The notes under the pieces: generated by a model
Database searches by the model: none
What the model saw: only the letters and a program-made list of their open reading frames with translations
Told to the model about the DNA's origin: nothing
In this document: positions 37,401 through 47,612 of the stretch, piece by piece
How the letters are laid out: every line of letters begins with the position of its first letter
Position numbering within the stretch: the first letter of the stretch is position 1
Translations under genes and position numbers: made by a program
Assembly (NCBI GenBank): GCA_963513935.1
Contig: OY740771.1
Coordinates: 12,925,138-12,989,137, forward strand
From: Aphrophora alni
Taxonomy: Eukaryota; Arthropoda; Insecta; Hemiptera; Aphrophoridae
Length of the DNA stretch: 64,000 nt
Direction: 5' to 3'

Positions 37401-40315
37401 CTAATGCTAACCAAGGAGATTCTTAAGGCTACATTATGAACTTTATAAACTTATATGTACATTATAAACATTGATGAACGTTATATACACTTTTTTTTCT
37501 TATTTTAAGCTCTAGAATCAGCTCCTGAAATATTGCTGTGGATTTTGAATCACACTGTATATTATATAAGGCACATAGCCTATAATATTTACATTTAGTA
37601 TGAATAAGAGACATAGGCTTACTTTGGAAAGTGGTCCTTGGTATTACCAAGTACACTAAAAGAAAAACACAATCAAACACTAAATTTCTGAAATATTTCT
37701 TAAACACTGTTCACTTTCTCAATCAGTAGAGTCTTCTTTTTATACTCTCTTTTATTTGTGTACTACTAAGTAATATCAAGGACCACTTTCCAAGGTAAGC
37801 CTGTTTCTCCCATCCATACAAAATCTATACTTTATGTATTATATAGGACAGTTTACACTTTCCCATCGCTTGAGTGAAGGACTATTTTAAATGGAATTTT
37901 CAGTTGGTACACCAGCTAATTCAATTTTGAACCAAAATGCTACAAATTAAAAATAGTATATTTCATCACTAGGACCAAAAGTGAAACTTTTCGATACAAG
38001 CTCAAGTTTGACTTGAAAATGAGCGTGGATCGAAAAGCTACTTTTGGTCCAAGTGATGAACTATATTTTTCGTTATACTGCAAATAATAAAAGAAAACAA
38101 TTTCACAAAAACTAATATATTATAACCTATTTGCCTTCAAATCGATGGTAACAGCTGTTTTAATGGTTATTTACAATCGAGAGTATCGGTTGTTTTTATT
38201 GATGCTTTACAATCGTTAATTAATTTGTATAAACGATTGTTTATGATGTTTTTAAGTCCTAGGACTAAAAATAACAACATTAGCATATCAATGAATGTAT
38301 TGAAAACAGCTGTTTTTGAAGCAGTATTACGAAAAAGTTATTTATGAGTCTAATATAAATCATAAATAAAATATGCATATGAAGATGAATGACAGATTAA
38401 TTTTTTTTCTTTCTGAGGAGCAGGTAGGAAATATTTTAAGCACCATCAGGAGTCACGTCCTATTATGGTCCATTAAAACGTAACTTTTCCTATCATATAG
38501 CAGTTACTCTCACAGGACCGCTTAAAGGGATTACTTAATAAGAAGATAGATTCAGGTGTAGCTTTTCTTTCTTATTTACACTGTTATTAGTTGTTTTTCT
38601 TTTCTTTTTAAAAATGGTATTAATAAAATTCTCAATGATGTTAAATTTTCCTCTGTTTCAGTTATAAGCTAAAGTATATTTCTTGTTGTTACATTTTTAC
38701 CTATTTTTGAATTAATCTCTATTCTCTCAGCTACCTAGTTCTTGCAGCTAAAAAGTGCAGCTTTGTATCGTCTTCCATAAAAGCAGTACATGCACGTTCG
38801 TGTGTCCTAATGTTTCATACCTATAAAACACACAAAAATGTGTAATACTTGTTAGGACAGAAAGCAGTCACGTTCTAATTCGAGGCTCCACCAGCTATGC
38901 TTATCAACAATTTCAGTAATTGGAGAACTTGCAGTTCATACAATTTTTTTATTCATGTTAACATTGCCACTTTACTTCACTTTTTTTTTGCTTGTGTCAG
39001 TTAATTGACCTTGTAGTATTTCATATTTTATGTAGAATGTCCTTGCTTTGCTGGTGTTAATCTCTTCCTTGTAAAACTAATTAAATTGATTGCAATCAAG
39101 TTTTAACAACATGGTCAAAGTTCATTTTCATTTGTTGTAAATTACTAACTAACAGAAAATTTATTTTATTGGCTATGCACCAATCTGGTTCAGGTTAATC
39201 TTCAAATTTCTATAATTTCATGTCAATTGGTTGAGTTTTTGAGAAATCAGGTCTTAAACCCATGCAAATATGTTCCGAAACATCTGTCAGCTCTTGAGTA
39301 AGGTAATATTTCACTTCTCTATTCACTTTATTTATTCAGATTCTTATCTGTGGAATGAGCTCGAACTTTTATCTTCCTGTTGAATCACTGTTCAAATGCT
39401 CATGCCATTAACCAGTAAGTTTCACAAGCTGCTCTCCTGACTACCTTCTTCACTTATTTCTTCTCTGTGTGTATAGTCTGTTGAAGATTTTAATATTGTC
39501 TTCCTTCCATGACTAATAGATCTAGAGGTGCAACACAAAGCCTCACATTCTGATACCATGCAGTAAGCAGAGATGATCCTTGTACAAATGGAGACTTCTT
39601 CCTAGTTTTTATTTTTAATCAATGTTTCTCCCCAAATCGAGGTTGCATACAACATTTGTGACTACACAATATTGGACAATATTCTTCTTTTATTTCCAGA
39701 AATCTTCAAAGGCTTGATAATCTGGTTCCGGTTTTGATTACTACGCCTGCCACTTTATGAAAGTGAGGTCCAAAATTGAGTTTGTTATCTATTTCCACTT
39801 CCTAGATAAGTGAGTTGTCTATTATTATTAAAATAGCCCTAAAAATAAATTTTACAATTTGACTATATTCTACATGGGAATAAGTTGCCTATTAAAATGA
39901 TCTTTTCTTTTATGATCACACTTATTTCAAAAGAGATGGGAATGTCATGTGCTAACCATACATTACCGGACTGAAAAAGCCATTAAGCAGGACTGGCTCT
40001 TGAGCTGTGGAGAACTGAGTAGATTCCTCACTACACCTCTTCAAATATTAAATAATTTACTTCCTTTATCTTTTTCTTTAGGAGTACCTGCAGTCAAGAT
40101 TATCAGCATTGTTGCTCAGATCTGACTTTAGCCTCATGAAGAAAGAGATGGAAGACAATTCTGAACCTCAGTCAATTAGAGATGTGGAATCAGAACAGAT
40201 AAAGAATGAAAGTGAAGAAGAATATGATTCATTATTTCAAAACATGGAAGTTGTTACAGAAAAAAGAACAAAAACAAAGTCAAAAACAAAAGTTAAGAGG
40301 AAGAAAACCGATTAA
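21773..40315 (+). CDS. Wdr74: WDR74, WD-repeat nucleolar 60S ribosome-assembly factor (complete, 7 exons, 382 aa)
   Basis: Exons 21773-21830, 23644-23884, 25283-25493, 26138-26239, 31798-31898, 32977-33178 and 40082-40315 join in frame to 383 codons including the stop; human WDR74 is nearly the same length. All introns are GT-AG. The family signature ATGGKENDLKLWDL (residues 146-159) and the exon-wise order YNIFVGGISGVFKG, YADQTVKIYDLE, VESGIVKAW, LRVPVW, VRLYDPTTPTRRPVV, LVGSGTGHMFLVDLR, LDRHLRIH and YLQSRLSALLL match WDR74. These form one seven-bladed propeller, followed by an acidic stretch and a Lys/Arg-rich tail (KRTKTKSKTKVKRKKTD) that should act as a nuclear/nucleolar signal. WDR74 (yeast Nsa1) works in nucleolar pre-60S particles and with the AAA-ATPase NVL in rRNA processing. 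The start ATG is the only one giving the conserved N-terminal strand. Introns 4 and 6 are large and full of mobile DNA. Confidence 0.95.
22372..22409. repeat. (TA)n microsatellite in WDR74 intron 1
   Basis: Pure TA tract of about 38 bp. Confidence 0.9.
23395..23470 (-). mobile_element. Penelope-like terminal fragment with degenerate hammerhead-like fold
   Basis: On the minus strand the order is CTCGTCAAT, GCC-loop-GGC, GAAA, then the palindrome ACCATGGT, C and GGCTAGACC. This parallels the hammerhead order (CUGANGA, stem II, GAAA, short palindromic stem III, UH), but the first core box is not intact. Motifs of this type occur in terminal repeats of Penelope-like elements. No coding part is nearby. 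Confidence 0.35.
23644..23884 (+). CDS. Wdr74: WDR74 exon 2
   Basis: Acceptor TTTTACTGTTGATAG, donor GTAAGT at 23,885. Encodes residues 20-100, with LNWGNNKETEILIGYADQTV and GKGEVRGLFRYNE, matching the first WDR74 blades. Confidence 0.93.
25283..25493 (+). CDS. Wdr74: WDR74 exon 3, family signature
   Basis: Acceptor TTTTTAATTTTAG; donor GTAATT at 25,494 (non-optimal third position but correct phase). Contains VTAVESGIVKAWPEEDDEE and the diagnostic ATGGKENDLKLWDL. Confidence 0.95.
26138..26239 (+). CDS. Wdr74: WDR74 exon 4
   Basis: Thirty-four codons in phase 0 at both ends (VRPDELQLRVPVWVSDLAFV...). LRVPVW is conserved in WDR74. Donor GTAAGT. Confidence 0.93.
26240..27054. other. WDR74 intron 4, first part
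   Basis: AT-rich intronic sequence without a recognisable gene or element. Confidence 0.5.
27055..27990 (+). mobile_element. Truncated Penelope-like retroelement with inverted terminal repeats
   Basis: ACAAACCACAAATAA at about 27,062 and GTAACATAGCTACTATCCTC at about 27,128 reappear inverted at the right end (CTGAGGATGGTAGCTATGTT at about 27,908, TTATTTGTGGTTTGGG to about 27,983). The block between carries a GIY-YIG endonuclease remnant. Inverted pLTR-like ends, CTGAGGA...GTAGC-loop-GTTAC motifs and a C-terminal GIY-YIG domain are features of Penelope-like elements. The reverse transcriptase is missing. Located in WDR74 intron 4, same strand. Confidence 0.65.
27249..27605 (+). pseudogene. 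GIY-YIG endonuclease domain remnant of a Penelope-like element
   Basis: The 118-codon frame reads GIYKIEI (residues 6-12), then the position of the second motif (SFILVKLG, 17-24; YIG replaced), then TRFKEYL (28-34), which keeps the family's Arg, and ends with WLESFKSIFIVKAENELLLN and GPIPNSSLF (97-105). That last motif is characteristic of the C-terminus of Penelope-type polyproteins. These enzymes nick target DNA for retrotransposition. The damaged second motif, the absent reverse transcriptase and the lack of an upstream frame show this is a non-functional fragment. Assignment rests on recognised motif order, not a search. Confidence 0.7.
28060..28352 (+). mobile_element. LINE fragment, C-terminal end of a reverse-transcriptase ORF
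   Basis: A frame at about 28,119-28,256 reads VIFINKLPINIEDHKAFKRN...DYSV. It resembles the FNKLPxxIKxxKxFKxxLKxxL...YSV ending common to jockey/CR1-type LINE proteins in arthropods. It is followed by an AT-rich end (TTTTTAATAAAT). No upstream RT domain remains. Confidence 0.5.
28353..29877. other. WDR74 intron 4, AT-rich middle part
   Basis: No gene. 29,200-29,320 (ATGGACCCTTGCTATTAAAA then AATAATAATAAGTAAA) resembles another LINE 3' end with an A-rich tail, but this is weak. The 131-codon frame at 29,173 is AT-driven. Confidence 0.4.
29880..30100 (+). repeat. Dispersed repeat, copy 2 (see 17,282)
   Basis: TCATGGTACTTAGTAAGTACCCAGCC, AGATCAAGG, CCTTACC..ATAGGGTAAG, AGTTGTTACACTAGTTTTCTGAAC and ATCACTACTTTCTTGAT align with 17,282-17,450. 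Relative to copy 1 it has a small insertion after the first block. Confidence 0.65.
30345..30530 (+). repeat. Dispersed repeat (partner of 18,955)
   Basis: Shares the ordered blocks listed for 18,955-19,120, including an AAAATGGCTGATATTTTG version of the ATGGCGGC module. Confidence 0.5.
30531..31797. other. WDR74 intron 4, last part
   Basis: AT-rich intronic sequence with no gene or clear element. Confidence 0.5.
31798..31898 (+). CDS. Wdr74: WDR74 exon 5
   Basis: Acceptor TTTTGTACAG, donor GTAAGAG at 31,899. Encodes VRLYDPTTPTRRPVVQVTIP, a hallmark WDR74 blade (VRxYDPxxPxRRPV). Confidence 0.95.
32262..32350. repeat. Half-copy of the fold-back repeat at 37,605-37,812
   Basis: ACATAGGCTTAC, TATTACC, GTACACAAATAGAAAAACAC and TTCTGAAATATTTCTTAA match 37,612-37,705 in order. 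It lies in WDR74 intron 5. Confidence 0.6.
32977..33178 (+). CDS. Wdr74: WDR74 exon 6
   Basis: Acceptor CATATGTTTCAG, donor GTATGT at 33,179. Contains VLVGSGTGHMFLVDLR, GGIRQIACSESEPYIVSVAL and DRHLRIHNL, the last propeller blades. Confidence 0.95.
33300..34790. repeat. Tandem array, 13 copies of a 113-bp unit in WDR74 intron 6
   Basis: AAGTACATGTCAATCGGCAG recurs every 113 bp (for example ending near 33,421, 33,534, 33,647 and 33,760). Units share TTAGCTTGCTGCAATTCAGA, TCAAAGATGGTTGCTAGAGT and TTTTTGGTGGGCTATCCTAC. Edge copies are the most diverged, and internal ones differ by a few bases. The array begins about 120 bp after the exon 6 donor. Confidence 0.95.
34791..36177. other. WDR74 intron 6, between the array and the MITE
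   Basis: No gene. A minus-strand frame at 35,697-35,906 (HAVNKTDWLEFKAEHASKK) vaguely resembles the linker of LINE proteins but is too short to assign. Confidence 0.4.
36178..37031. mobile_element. Pogo/Tigger-type MITE with internal minisatellite
   Basis: The ends are inverted repeats, CAGTAGAACCTCTGTTAACC on the left and GGTTAAGAGGGGTTCTACTG on the right. They are flanked by TA on both sides (36,176-36,177 and 37,032-37,033), the target site of Tc1/mariner/pogo elements. CAGTAGAACC...TTAACCGG is the typical pogo/Tigger terminus. Inside, 36,288-36,590 holds about four copies of a 75-bp GC-rich unit (CAAAGCGGCGGCGATATCAA). No transposase, so it needed an autonomous relative. A near-identical inverted copy starts at 63,189. 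Confidence 0.88.
36288..36590. repeat. 75-bp GC-rich minisatellite inside the MITE
   Basis: CACCAAAGCGGCGGCGATAT recurs every 75 bp (36,288; 36,363; 36,438; a decayed fourth). It produces artefactual repeat proteins such as SIAVSHCRRRKNTAAPKRRR in one frame. Confidence 0.9.
37605..37812. repeat. Fold-back element in WDR74 intron 6
   Basis: AGGCTTACTTTGGAAAGTGG and TCCTTGGTATTACCAAGTAC are mirrored by GTAATATCAAGGACCACTTT and CCAAGGTAAGCCTG on the other side. The loop contains TTTCTGAAATATTTCTTAAA. A related half-copy lies in intron 5 (32,262). Confidence 0.75.
37813..37949. other. Intronic spacer between fold-backs
   Basis: AT-rich, nothing recognised. Confidence 0.4.
37950..38075. repeat. 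Fold-back element, GGACCAAAAGT arms
   Basis: TTTCATCACTAGGACCAAAAG and ACTTTTCGATACAAGCTC are mirrored by GCGTGGATCGAAAAGC and CTTTTGGTCCAAGTGATGAA. Arms are about 45 bp, spacer about 25 bp. No ORF. Confidence 0.75.
38076..39419. other. WDR74 intron 6, AT-rich sequence
   Basis: No gene recognised. Part of 38,400-39,419 may be further decayed LINE sequence adjoining the fragment below. Confidence 0.35.
39420..39820 (-). pseudogene. Decayed LINE reverse-transcriptase C-terminal region (R1/jockey-like)
   Basis: Read on the minus strand with frameshifts, the order is KLNFGPH..HKVAG, then a block ending YATSIWGET, then RIISAYCMVSE..ALC, then a relic of the PIDLLVMERR block. This is the region after the RT palm in R1/I/jockey-type LINEs (KLNFGPHV..., ...YGAPIWGE..., RVxSAYRTVSxxALxVLAG). 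Stops and shifts abound, so it is dead. It lies antisense in WDR74 intron 6. Confidence 0.65.
40082..40315 (+). CDS. Wdr74: WDR74 exon 7 (terminal)
   Basis: Acceptor TTTTTCTTTAG. Encodes EYLQSRLSALLLRSDFSLMK, an acidic segment (NESEEEYDSLFQNME) and a Lys-rich tail ending VKRKKTD, TAA at 40,313. The hydrophobic YLxSxLxxLLL strand closes the propeller as in other WDR74 proteins. Confidence 0.95.
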   Translation, partial: EYLQSRLSALLLRSDFSLMKKEMEDNSEPQSIRDVESEQIKNESEEEYDSLFQNMEVVTEKRTKTKSKTKVKRKKTD

Positions 40316-40331
40316 AATTGTACTTGTTGTG

Positions 40332-40337
40332 AATAAA
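40332..40337 (+). terminator. Wdr74: WDR74 polyadenylation signal
   Basis: AATAAA 17 bases after the stop codon, which would give a very short 3' UTR. Confidence 0.6.
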
Positions 40338-41389
40338 AAGTTTTATATAAAAACAATTCTTATGTTAGTTGAATTTAATATGTTTGTAAACCTCATCAAT
40401 TTATATAGTGAGTAATGTGATTGAGATATTTTTGACAGTGGTATTTAAAGTAAAAATTAGAGAAAATAACACATTTAAATAGAAATATATATTAATTTTA
40501 TTTATTATGTAGTCGTGGACAAATTTAATTTGTATGTACAAACTCATGAAATGGCATACTCTTTATAACACAATAGAATTAATTAATTAAAAATGGAATA
40601 ATAATAAAGTGTAGAGTGATCAGTCAAGAAATATAAAACAATACAATAGAAATAATTAATTAATTAAAATATAATTTGAAAATTTTGATTAATGAAATGT
40701 AAATAATTATTCATCTTTGCAAATTTTAGAAATAATATTAAAATCGTGACAGAAGAATTCTTGTTTATAAATACTTAAAAATTAAACTGCACGGAGTGAG
40801 TGAAACAAGTCACCTGACAATTAACAAACAAGACACTTATCTATAAACAGATTAAAATTGTTACCCTACCCGTTTTACAATATAATTCCTGGGATTAATA
40901 ATGACTATTTGTGCAATTATGGCTGAGAAACTCCTCGACCAAATAAAAGGTTTCAGCAAGTAATAACTTACTACTTTCTCAGACTGATTTGAAAGGTATT
41001 ATTTTGTGAATCTTATATTTAATTCGCTAAGGAATTTCTGCGCCAATTCGAATTTCGTTACTATAGAACTGATAATAATAATTGAGATGTCAAATTAAAC
41101 AGTGTTACCTGCATATTTGCTGTAAATTATTCATTTTCCTTGGATTACATTATTTATTTTGTAATAAATTTATCATTTAAATAAGTCAGATCAGGTAAAT
41201 AACATGTTTCGCAACATAAATAATTTTAAATAGCAGTTAGAAATTCTCTTATAAGTTTCATTTTGTTGTTTGTTTGATAATTTATAACACTATTTAAAAT
41301 GATTTTTAGGTTTACTTAAATAATTTCTCGTAAACCATTTGCCCTTACGATTTTGAAAAAGTTGAAAATTGACTTTTTGTTCTTATCAC
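40338..41389. other. Intergenic sequence after WDR74
   Basis: AT-rich, no gene. Confidence 0.5.
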
Positions 41390-42960
41390 TAGGGCGAATA
41401 GTTAGGGAGGTAGCTACATGCATTTTAAAAAAGGATTGCAAGTGGTGAAATATAAAAATGTGCTATTTTTATTCACATATAAACTGGAATTTCTCAAACT
41501 GTTTGAGATTAAAAAGTGATTTTTTCAGGGTTTTACTCTTTTTTGAATGCTGCGTCTTATGAGACCCATATCATTGATTTAAAACAATTTTAGATTTTTT
41601 TAAAAAACTTGAAACATTTCTCGTAAACTGCTGGAAATTGAAAAATCATTTTTTCACCATTTTACTCTCTTTTCAATCTGTATCTATTGAGGCCCATATC
41701 ATTGGTATTGTAAATTGTTGAAATTTTTATACAAAAATGGATAAAAATGGAAAATATTACAAATTGTTTATGAGAAATTGCAGTTTATATGTGCCATATT
41801 TTAACATTTCACGTTTCGCCACCTGTCATCCATTTTTTAAAACGCCTGTAGCTCCCTAACTATACATCATACAGAAATGAACTTTTACATGAAGAAGGAA
41901 GAAAGTTCAAATTTTACTGTGGTTTTTTCAAATCAAAAATATCTCTTATAGTTTCTGAGTAATTAATCGAGAAAAACCCCCTTGCAGTTTTTTTAGGCGA
42001 AAAATTGAGTTTTAATTTTTGATTATTTTTATAGCTTATAGAAGCCGAATTAAATTTGGAGTCGAGTGGTGCTATTGAAATTTCAAAATTTTAAATATTT
42101 TCTCATTTTTATCTAAATTTTGTAAAAATTTCAACATTTAACAATACCAATGATATGCACATTAATAGATGCAGAATTTAATAGAGAGTAAACCATGAAA
42201 AAATGACTTTGAAATCTCAAAGGATTTACGAGTAATTATTGCAGTTTAAAGTTTTTTTCAAAAAAGATCAAGATTGTTTTAAACCAACGATATTGGGTAT
42301 CAAAAGATGCAGAATTGAAAGGAGAATAAACCCTGAAAAAATCACTTTGACATCTCAAATGGTTTAAGAGTTATTGCAATTTATATGTCAATAAAAATAC
42401 CAGATTTTAACATTTCACGTTTCGCCACTTGCAATACCTTTTTAAAACGCATATAGCTCCCTAACTATACATCGTAATGATACAAAATTTTACATGAGGA
42501 AAGACGAAAGTTCAAATTTTACTGTGGTGTTTTCAATTCGAAAATATCTCGTATAGTTTCTGAGTAATTAATTCGAGAAAACAGCCAATTTTCAAACTTT
42601 GCAAAATGGTAAGTTAAAATGGTAATGGTAAACCCTTGCTGTTTTTAAGGCGAAAAATTGAGTTTTTGATTGTTTTTATGGCTTAATAGAAGAAGAATTA
42701 AATTTGGAGTCGAGGGGTGCTATTGAAATTTCTAAATTTTTAATATTTTTTCATTTTTATCTAATTTTTTGTAAAATTTTTAACATTTATTTAACAATAC
42801 CAATGATATGCACATCAATAGATGCAGAATTGAATAGAGAGTAAACCATGAAAAAATGACTTTGAAATATCAAAGGGTTTACGAGTAATTGCAGTTTAAA
42901 GTTTTTTCAAAAAAGATCAAAAATATTTTAAACCTATGATATGGTTCGAGACGTGCAATT
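41390..42960. repeat. Large fold-back (about 370-bp arms) with partial tandem duplication
   Basis: 41,395-41,760 is the reverse complement of 42,090-42,485 with moderate divergence (TTAGGGAGGTAGCTACATGC versus GCATATAGCTCCCTAACTAT; CCTTTTTTAAAA / GCAAGTGG blocks; TCATTGGTATTGT versus ACAATACCAATGA). In addition 41,800-42,290 is repeated directly at about 42,410-42,960 (CACGTTTCGCCAC, GAAAGTTCAAATTTTACTGT, GGAGTCGAGTGGTGCTATTG). No ORF. It resembles a nested or rearranged long-TIR element. Confidence 0.75.
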
Positions 42961-43111
42961 AAAATTTGAAATTTTTAAATATTTTTCTATTTTTAACTAT
43001 TTTCTAATCAAAATTTCAACATTTATCAATAACCGATAATACAATATAAAAACAGGTAAAGAAATTTTACAAGAATAATCAAATAAAAACCAGTCAAAAT
43101 TAAAAATCAAC

Positions 43112-43117
43112 TTTATT
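43112..43117 (-). terminator. Candidate distal poly(A) signal, nephrin-type gene
   Basis: AATAAA on the minus strand, in TTCAATAAAGTTG, at the end of the repeat-poor stretch. Confidence 0.25.
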
Positions 43118-46100
43118 GAACAACATAATGCACATTATTGTAAATACAAATTTTTGAAAATGAGTTGGATTATTAAATTCACAAATGTAACTGTCTAAAA
43201 TAGACAAACAACATTTAGCACATAGGAATCAGTGTCCAACTCAACTGCCATGTTCTACGATGAATTAATGGGGGGAAAAAAAACATTCACACCATGTCTA
43301 TCACGGTTGTAGAATAAAACACACCTTAGCAGTTACAGAAATTAATTTAAAAAAAATTATTTTCAATTAGCATAATAATTTTTTTAATAAATTAGAAAAG
43401 AAGAATCAACTAACTTTTATATAGTAAAATAGAGCAACAATTAACAGCTTCAAACATGTCTTTAAAATTATAAACATTTTTAATATATAGTAACGCCATA
43501 ATTTAGGTTATCTTTACCATTAATTTACAAAAAGAAACATTAAATGGTTTAAAAATATAATTTAATAATTACAGACCAGTCTTACAAGTTATCTTTTTTA
43601 AATAAATTAACACAATTAAGAATAAATTGACTGTCATAACAAAACCTATGATTAAAATAAACAATTTTCAAAACCATTCTTGCACAAATGATATACGAAT
43701 ATCCATTTTAGCTTTTAAATAAAGGTCAACAAATGTTGGTGTTAATTAATTATTGACGCATGTTAGATCCAATTCTATTCTAATATTTTAAAAGTTGACA
43801 AAATTTTTAGATATCCTGCTTAAACAATAGTAAAACAAACAGTGAATAGTCAAAAACTATTTATTGTGGGATTGAAAGTGTCTCCACTAAGCACTTGAAA
43901 TGTAAAATATACCGTGTCTCATTAAAAAAAAAAAAAAAAAAAATAAATATACAATTTTGTGAATAAGAAAAAACCTTGATTTTAGAAACTCAATCTTTTA
44001 CCTTATAAAGTAACTTGTTTCAAAAAATATAGTATTTTATAAATCTGCAATGACTAATACTGATAAACACATTTCTCTCCTTGTTTAAAACAACACATTC
44101 TTTTTGAGTATTTAATAAAATATATATTTACTTCTACAGATTTATTCATTTTTTATTGACATACAATAAAATTTTATCTTGTCTTAATTGTATTTAACAT
44201 TACTGATTAAACCAACAGTTCATTAAAATGTGTTACCTTTCAACAAATTTGTTTTATTTTCTGTCAAAATATAAAAAAATTACATAGGATAATACTTTGT
44301 ACGTTTTAATATTAAGAAAGTTATGAATTTCCTTGTCATACAATTTATTATAGAGTAAAAACTAGAGTGCAAGGAGAGCACATTTTTAGTTTGGTTGTAT
44401 CCATTTAAAACCCATACACCTAATCTAGAACAACATATAAATGTAATGGACTTACTACATCTGTGTCCCAGGCAATGTTAGCAGACCACATTGTTAACAG
44501 AAAGCATGTGCATTCCATATTTTAAAACATCTGTTTATTTTCTAGTCTTAGGGAGTTGTTGCTTATTATTGTATAATTCCATTTACTTACACAAATATTA
44601 TTATCAACAATAAGATATTTTGTTTGTTTTAGATCATAGTGGCAGTTAGTTTAAATGCATTAAGACACAATGTCATTGTAGAATGAGAAAATGTTTTTGG
44701 GTGAACAACTGCCCTTTAAATAACATTGATTTGATTTAAATACCATCAGAGATTTGTGATGTACTTGTAAAAGCACGATACCTGTGAGATATTGCAATTG
44801 ATATTGAATGAATATATTATAAATTACATTAAAATTATAAATTGAAGAAAATGATTTATTCTGAAAATTGTCATCAGATAAATTGTGTTAAATTTTATAG
44901 TATCAATAATAACCAATTAAAATTATTTTCTTTGTGGAAATATTATAGAAAACAAATTTACAATTAGTTGTTATTAAAGAACAACTGTTTAATATAATTC
45001 CAAAACATATTTCCGAAGTAGTTTACTTTAAATATATTGAATTTTTTCCAAATTTTAGATATAGTAATAAAATTAAAAGTCTTATTATTTTAACTCCAAA
45101 GTTGATGGGAACATATTTTGACCTTAACTAGTAGAATAAATGGAGTACAAGTTACAATAGTTTAAATCAAATGAAATAATTAAATATCAACATTAAAAAT
45201 GAATTTATACAATAAATAAATAAAATATATATGGGTGGAAATGTTAACAATATATCAAATAGATACCAGTTTAGGAGTATGCATTTAATCTGATACAATC
45301 CCAACTAAAATTTCTATTCCTGTACAGCACTAGTTTAACAGGAAAAATGTTTACGCAAGTAAATTTTAAAACAAAATTTGTAAGTTGTCATTTTAAAAAT
45401 ATATTTAAAAAATAATATTTTTCTTTTCTTTTCCAAGCATAAACTTAAATGTCAAAATTAAAAAAAAAAAACAAGGAAACACTTTAAAATAATTAAACAG
45501 TGGTTATCTGAAATGTCACAATAATCAATTACACATAACTTATTAAAAAGGAAAATACTGCTAATCCAAAATGTATGTTGTACATTCAATCTTGTTACAT
45601 CATAATTTAAAACTTAATTCAATTTGTAGTTTGAAAATGTCGCAATTGTTACAAAACACTTCCAATCATTAACTTAAAAAAATTAAACTTATCTAGATCT
45701 TAAAATCCAGAAAAAATTATAAAACAAAAATTACACAACTACATAAAAAAAAAAAATTAGGTTATTTCTTGAATTTTAAAATACATTGTATTAAATAAAT
45801 GATGAGAGAAATACCACAGAAACTATCTAAAAAATTTGGAGATTTTGATTGGTCGTACATTAATAGTTCAGTGGGAGAAAAGTGACAAAATATTTGATTT
45901 TATTAAAAACATTATTATATAGGCCGTCCATCCGCCAACTGAGCATACCTGCTAATCTACAAATATATACATACATACAAACACTTCTTTCTGGAGGGCA
46001 AGTCCAAGTAAAACATTCACAAACAAACAAATAATTAGAATAATCATTCAAAGTCTCTTAGAATAACTGTACATAACTTGTTTAAAATAGAACTAATGCA

Positions 46101-47571
46101 ACACCCGATACGATAATACAATCTTTTAGAACTGTTTTTAAATGGCCATCAAATTGGCTAAGGACGTATCTGTCGTCTACAATAACAAAAATGAGATCAA
46201 AAACATTTATTAACATGAATCACACATCATGAATGAGTATTTACGTTGTTCAGTTCTGCCTTGCTTATTGTTCTTTTACTAATACATGAAAATATCATTC
46301 GACTTATAATTACTGGAAGTTTTCGCTTTGGCACAAGTTTTACTTGTTTTAAAACAAATAATACACAAGCACTCATTCAAAAGCTATCTACTTTCATAGC
46401 ATATATGGAATGCAAAATACACCAATTCGGAATTCTAGTTAATCAAAAAGTGCACTAAAACGATCACGAAAGATTATTTGGTTCATCAATAATTTAAAAT
46501 GATAAAAAAACATAGAATGAGATTTTCATGTATTTTACTAAACAGATACATTTTGGAATATTTATTTATATTAGATTATAGTATAAAAAATGGAATTGAG
46601 CTGTGTATCGGGGCGTCAACTTCCCTCAGTTTCTATGTACACTACTTTGGTACGATTTCACTGACGACTAGGCATCCACTAACGTGAAGCACCACACTTC
46701 TTCTTAACATTAATTACAAACATTTGGGGCAAGGTAATATTACAAGGGTAATCATTGTCTTGGCTCATGAGCACTTTGGATTTCAACACCGTGTTCACTA
46801 ATTTGACAGCTACAACACTTGTATTTAAAGTTCGTTTGGAAGACGAATCTGCTGATTTACTTACATAAGTCTTCTTCTCACTGCTTATTAAAAGAAAAAA
46901 CAATAACTACTTACTAAAACAATAACAATAAATAACAAGCAATATGATGTTACTGTATCTACAGAGTTCCACATGCACCTCATATGTAGTGTGATATGTA
47001 CAATTCTATTTATATTGTCTCTGCGTTTGTACAAAATATGAAACAAAGAAAATTAAAGTAACATACAAAAGTAAAATATATATTTGGTGTCAATGTGAAA
47101 TTAACTTTTTTAAACAATTCAAATTGAAAAAAAAAAAAAATTAATTTCAGTGAAAAAACTTATGAAAACTATTTTTGTAGTGCAATACCTTAAAATACAC
47201 CTTTGTAATAATTAAATAATTATATGAGTATTTAAATGTTACATTGAATATTTAATATAAAAAGTGTTTAAATTGGTTAGCTGTATTGTGCCTCAAGCTC
47301 ATAGTTTTGCTACAAAAAAACACATTTAGAAAATAAAGATTTTAAAGAATCTTACGGGTAACCAGTTAACAACTTTATATCACAGCAAAGGTAAAACAAT
47401 AATTTAAGACAACAAATTATATTAAATGCCGTTAATTAAAAAATAAATCAAATATTTGTTATTACAATTATAGGAATATTTACAGTTCTAAAGTAAACTT
47501 TAACTGGTTACCGCAGATACACGGAAATAAATAAATAACTGTTATTGTATATTAAACAGCAGATTCAATCT

Positions 47572-47577
47572 TTTATT
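47572..47577 (-). terminator. Candidate proximal poly(A) signal, nephrin-type gene
   Basis: AATAAA on the minus strand about 35 bases after the stop codon. Confidence 0.4.
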
Positions 47578-47612
47578 CAGTGTTGCCGATGTCAACAGAT
47601 AGTGGTCGTGTG

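Larger units (their letters stand above)
43090..47612 (-). other. Repeat-poor AT-rich stretch, possible long 3' UTR of the nephrin-type gene
   Basis: About 4.5 kb with no exon, no tandem array and no recognisable element, in contrast to both sides. Read on the minus strand it follows the nephrin stop codon and ends near an AATAAA (plus-strand 43,112-43,117) just before repeats resume. Many neural and adhesion genes have long 3' UTRs, so this is plausible but unproven. Poly-A runs at 43,925-43,943. Confidence 0.3.
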
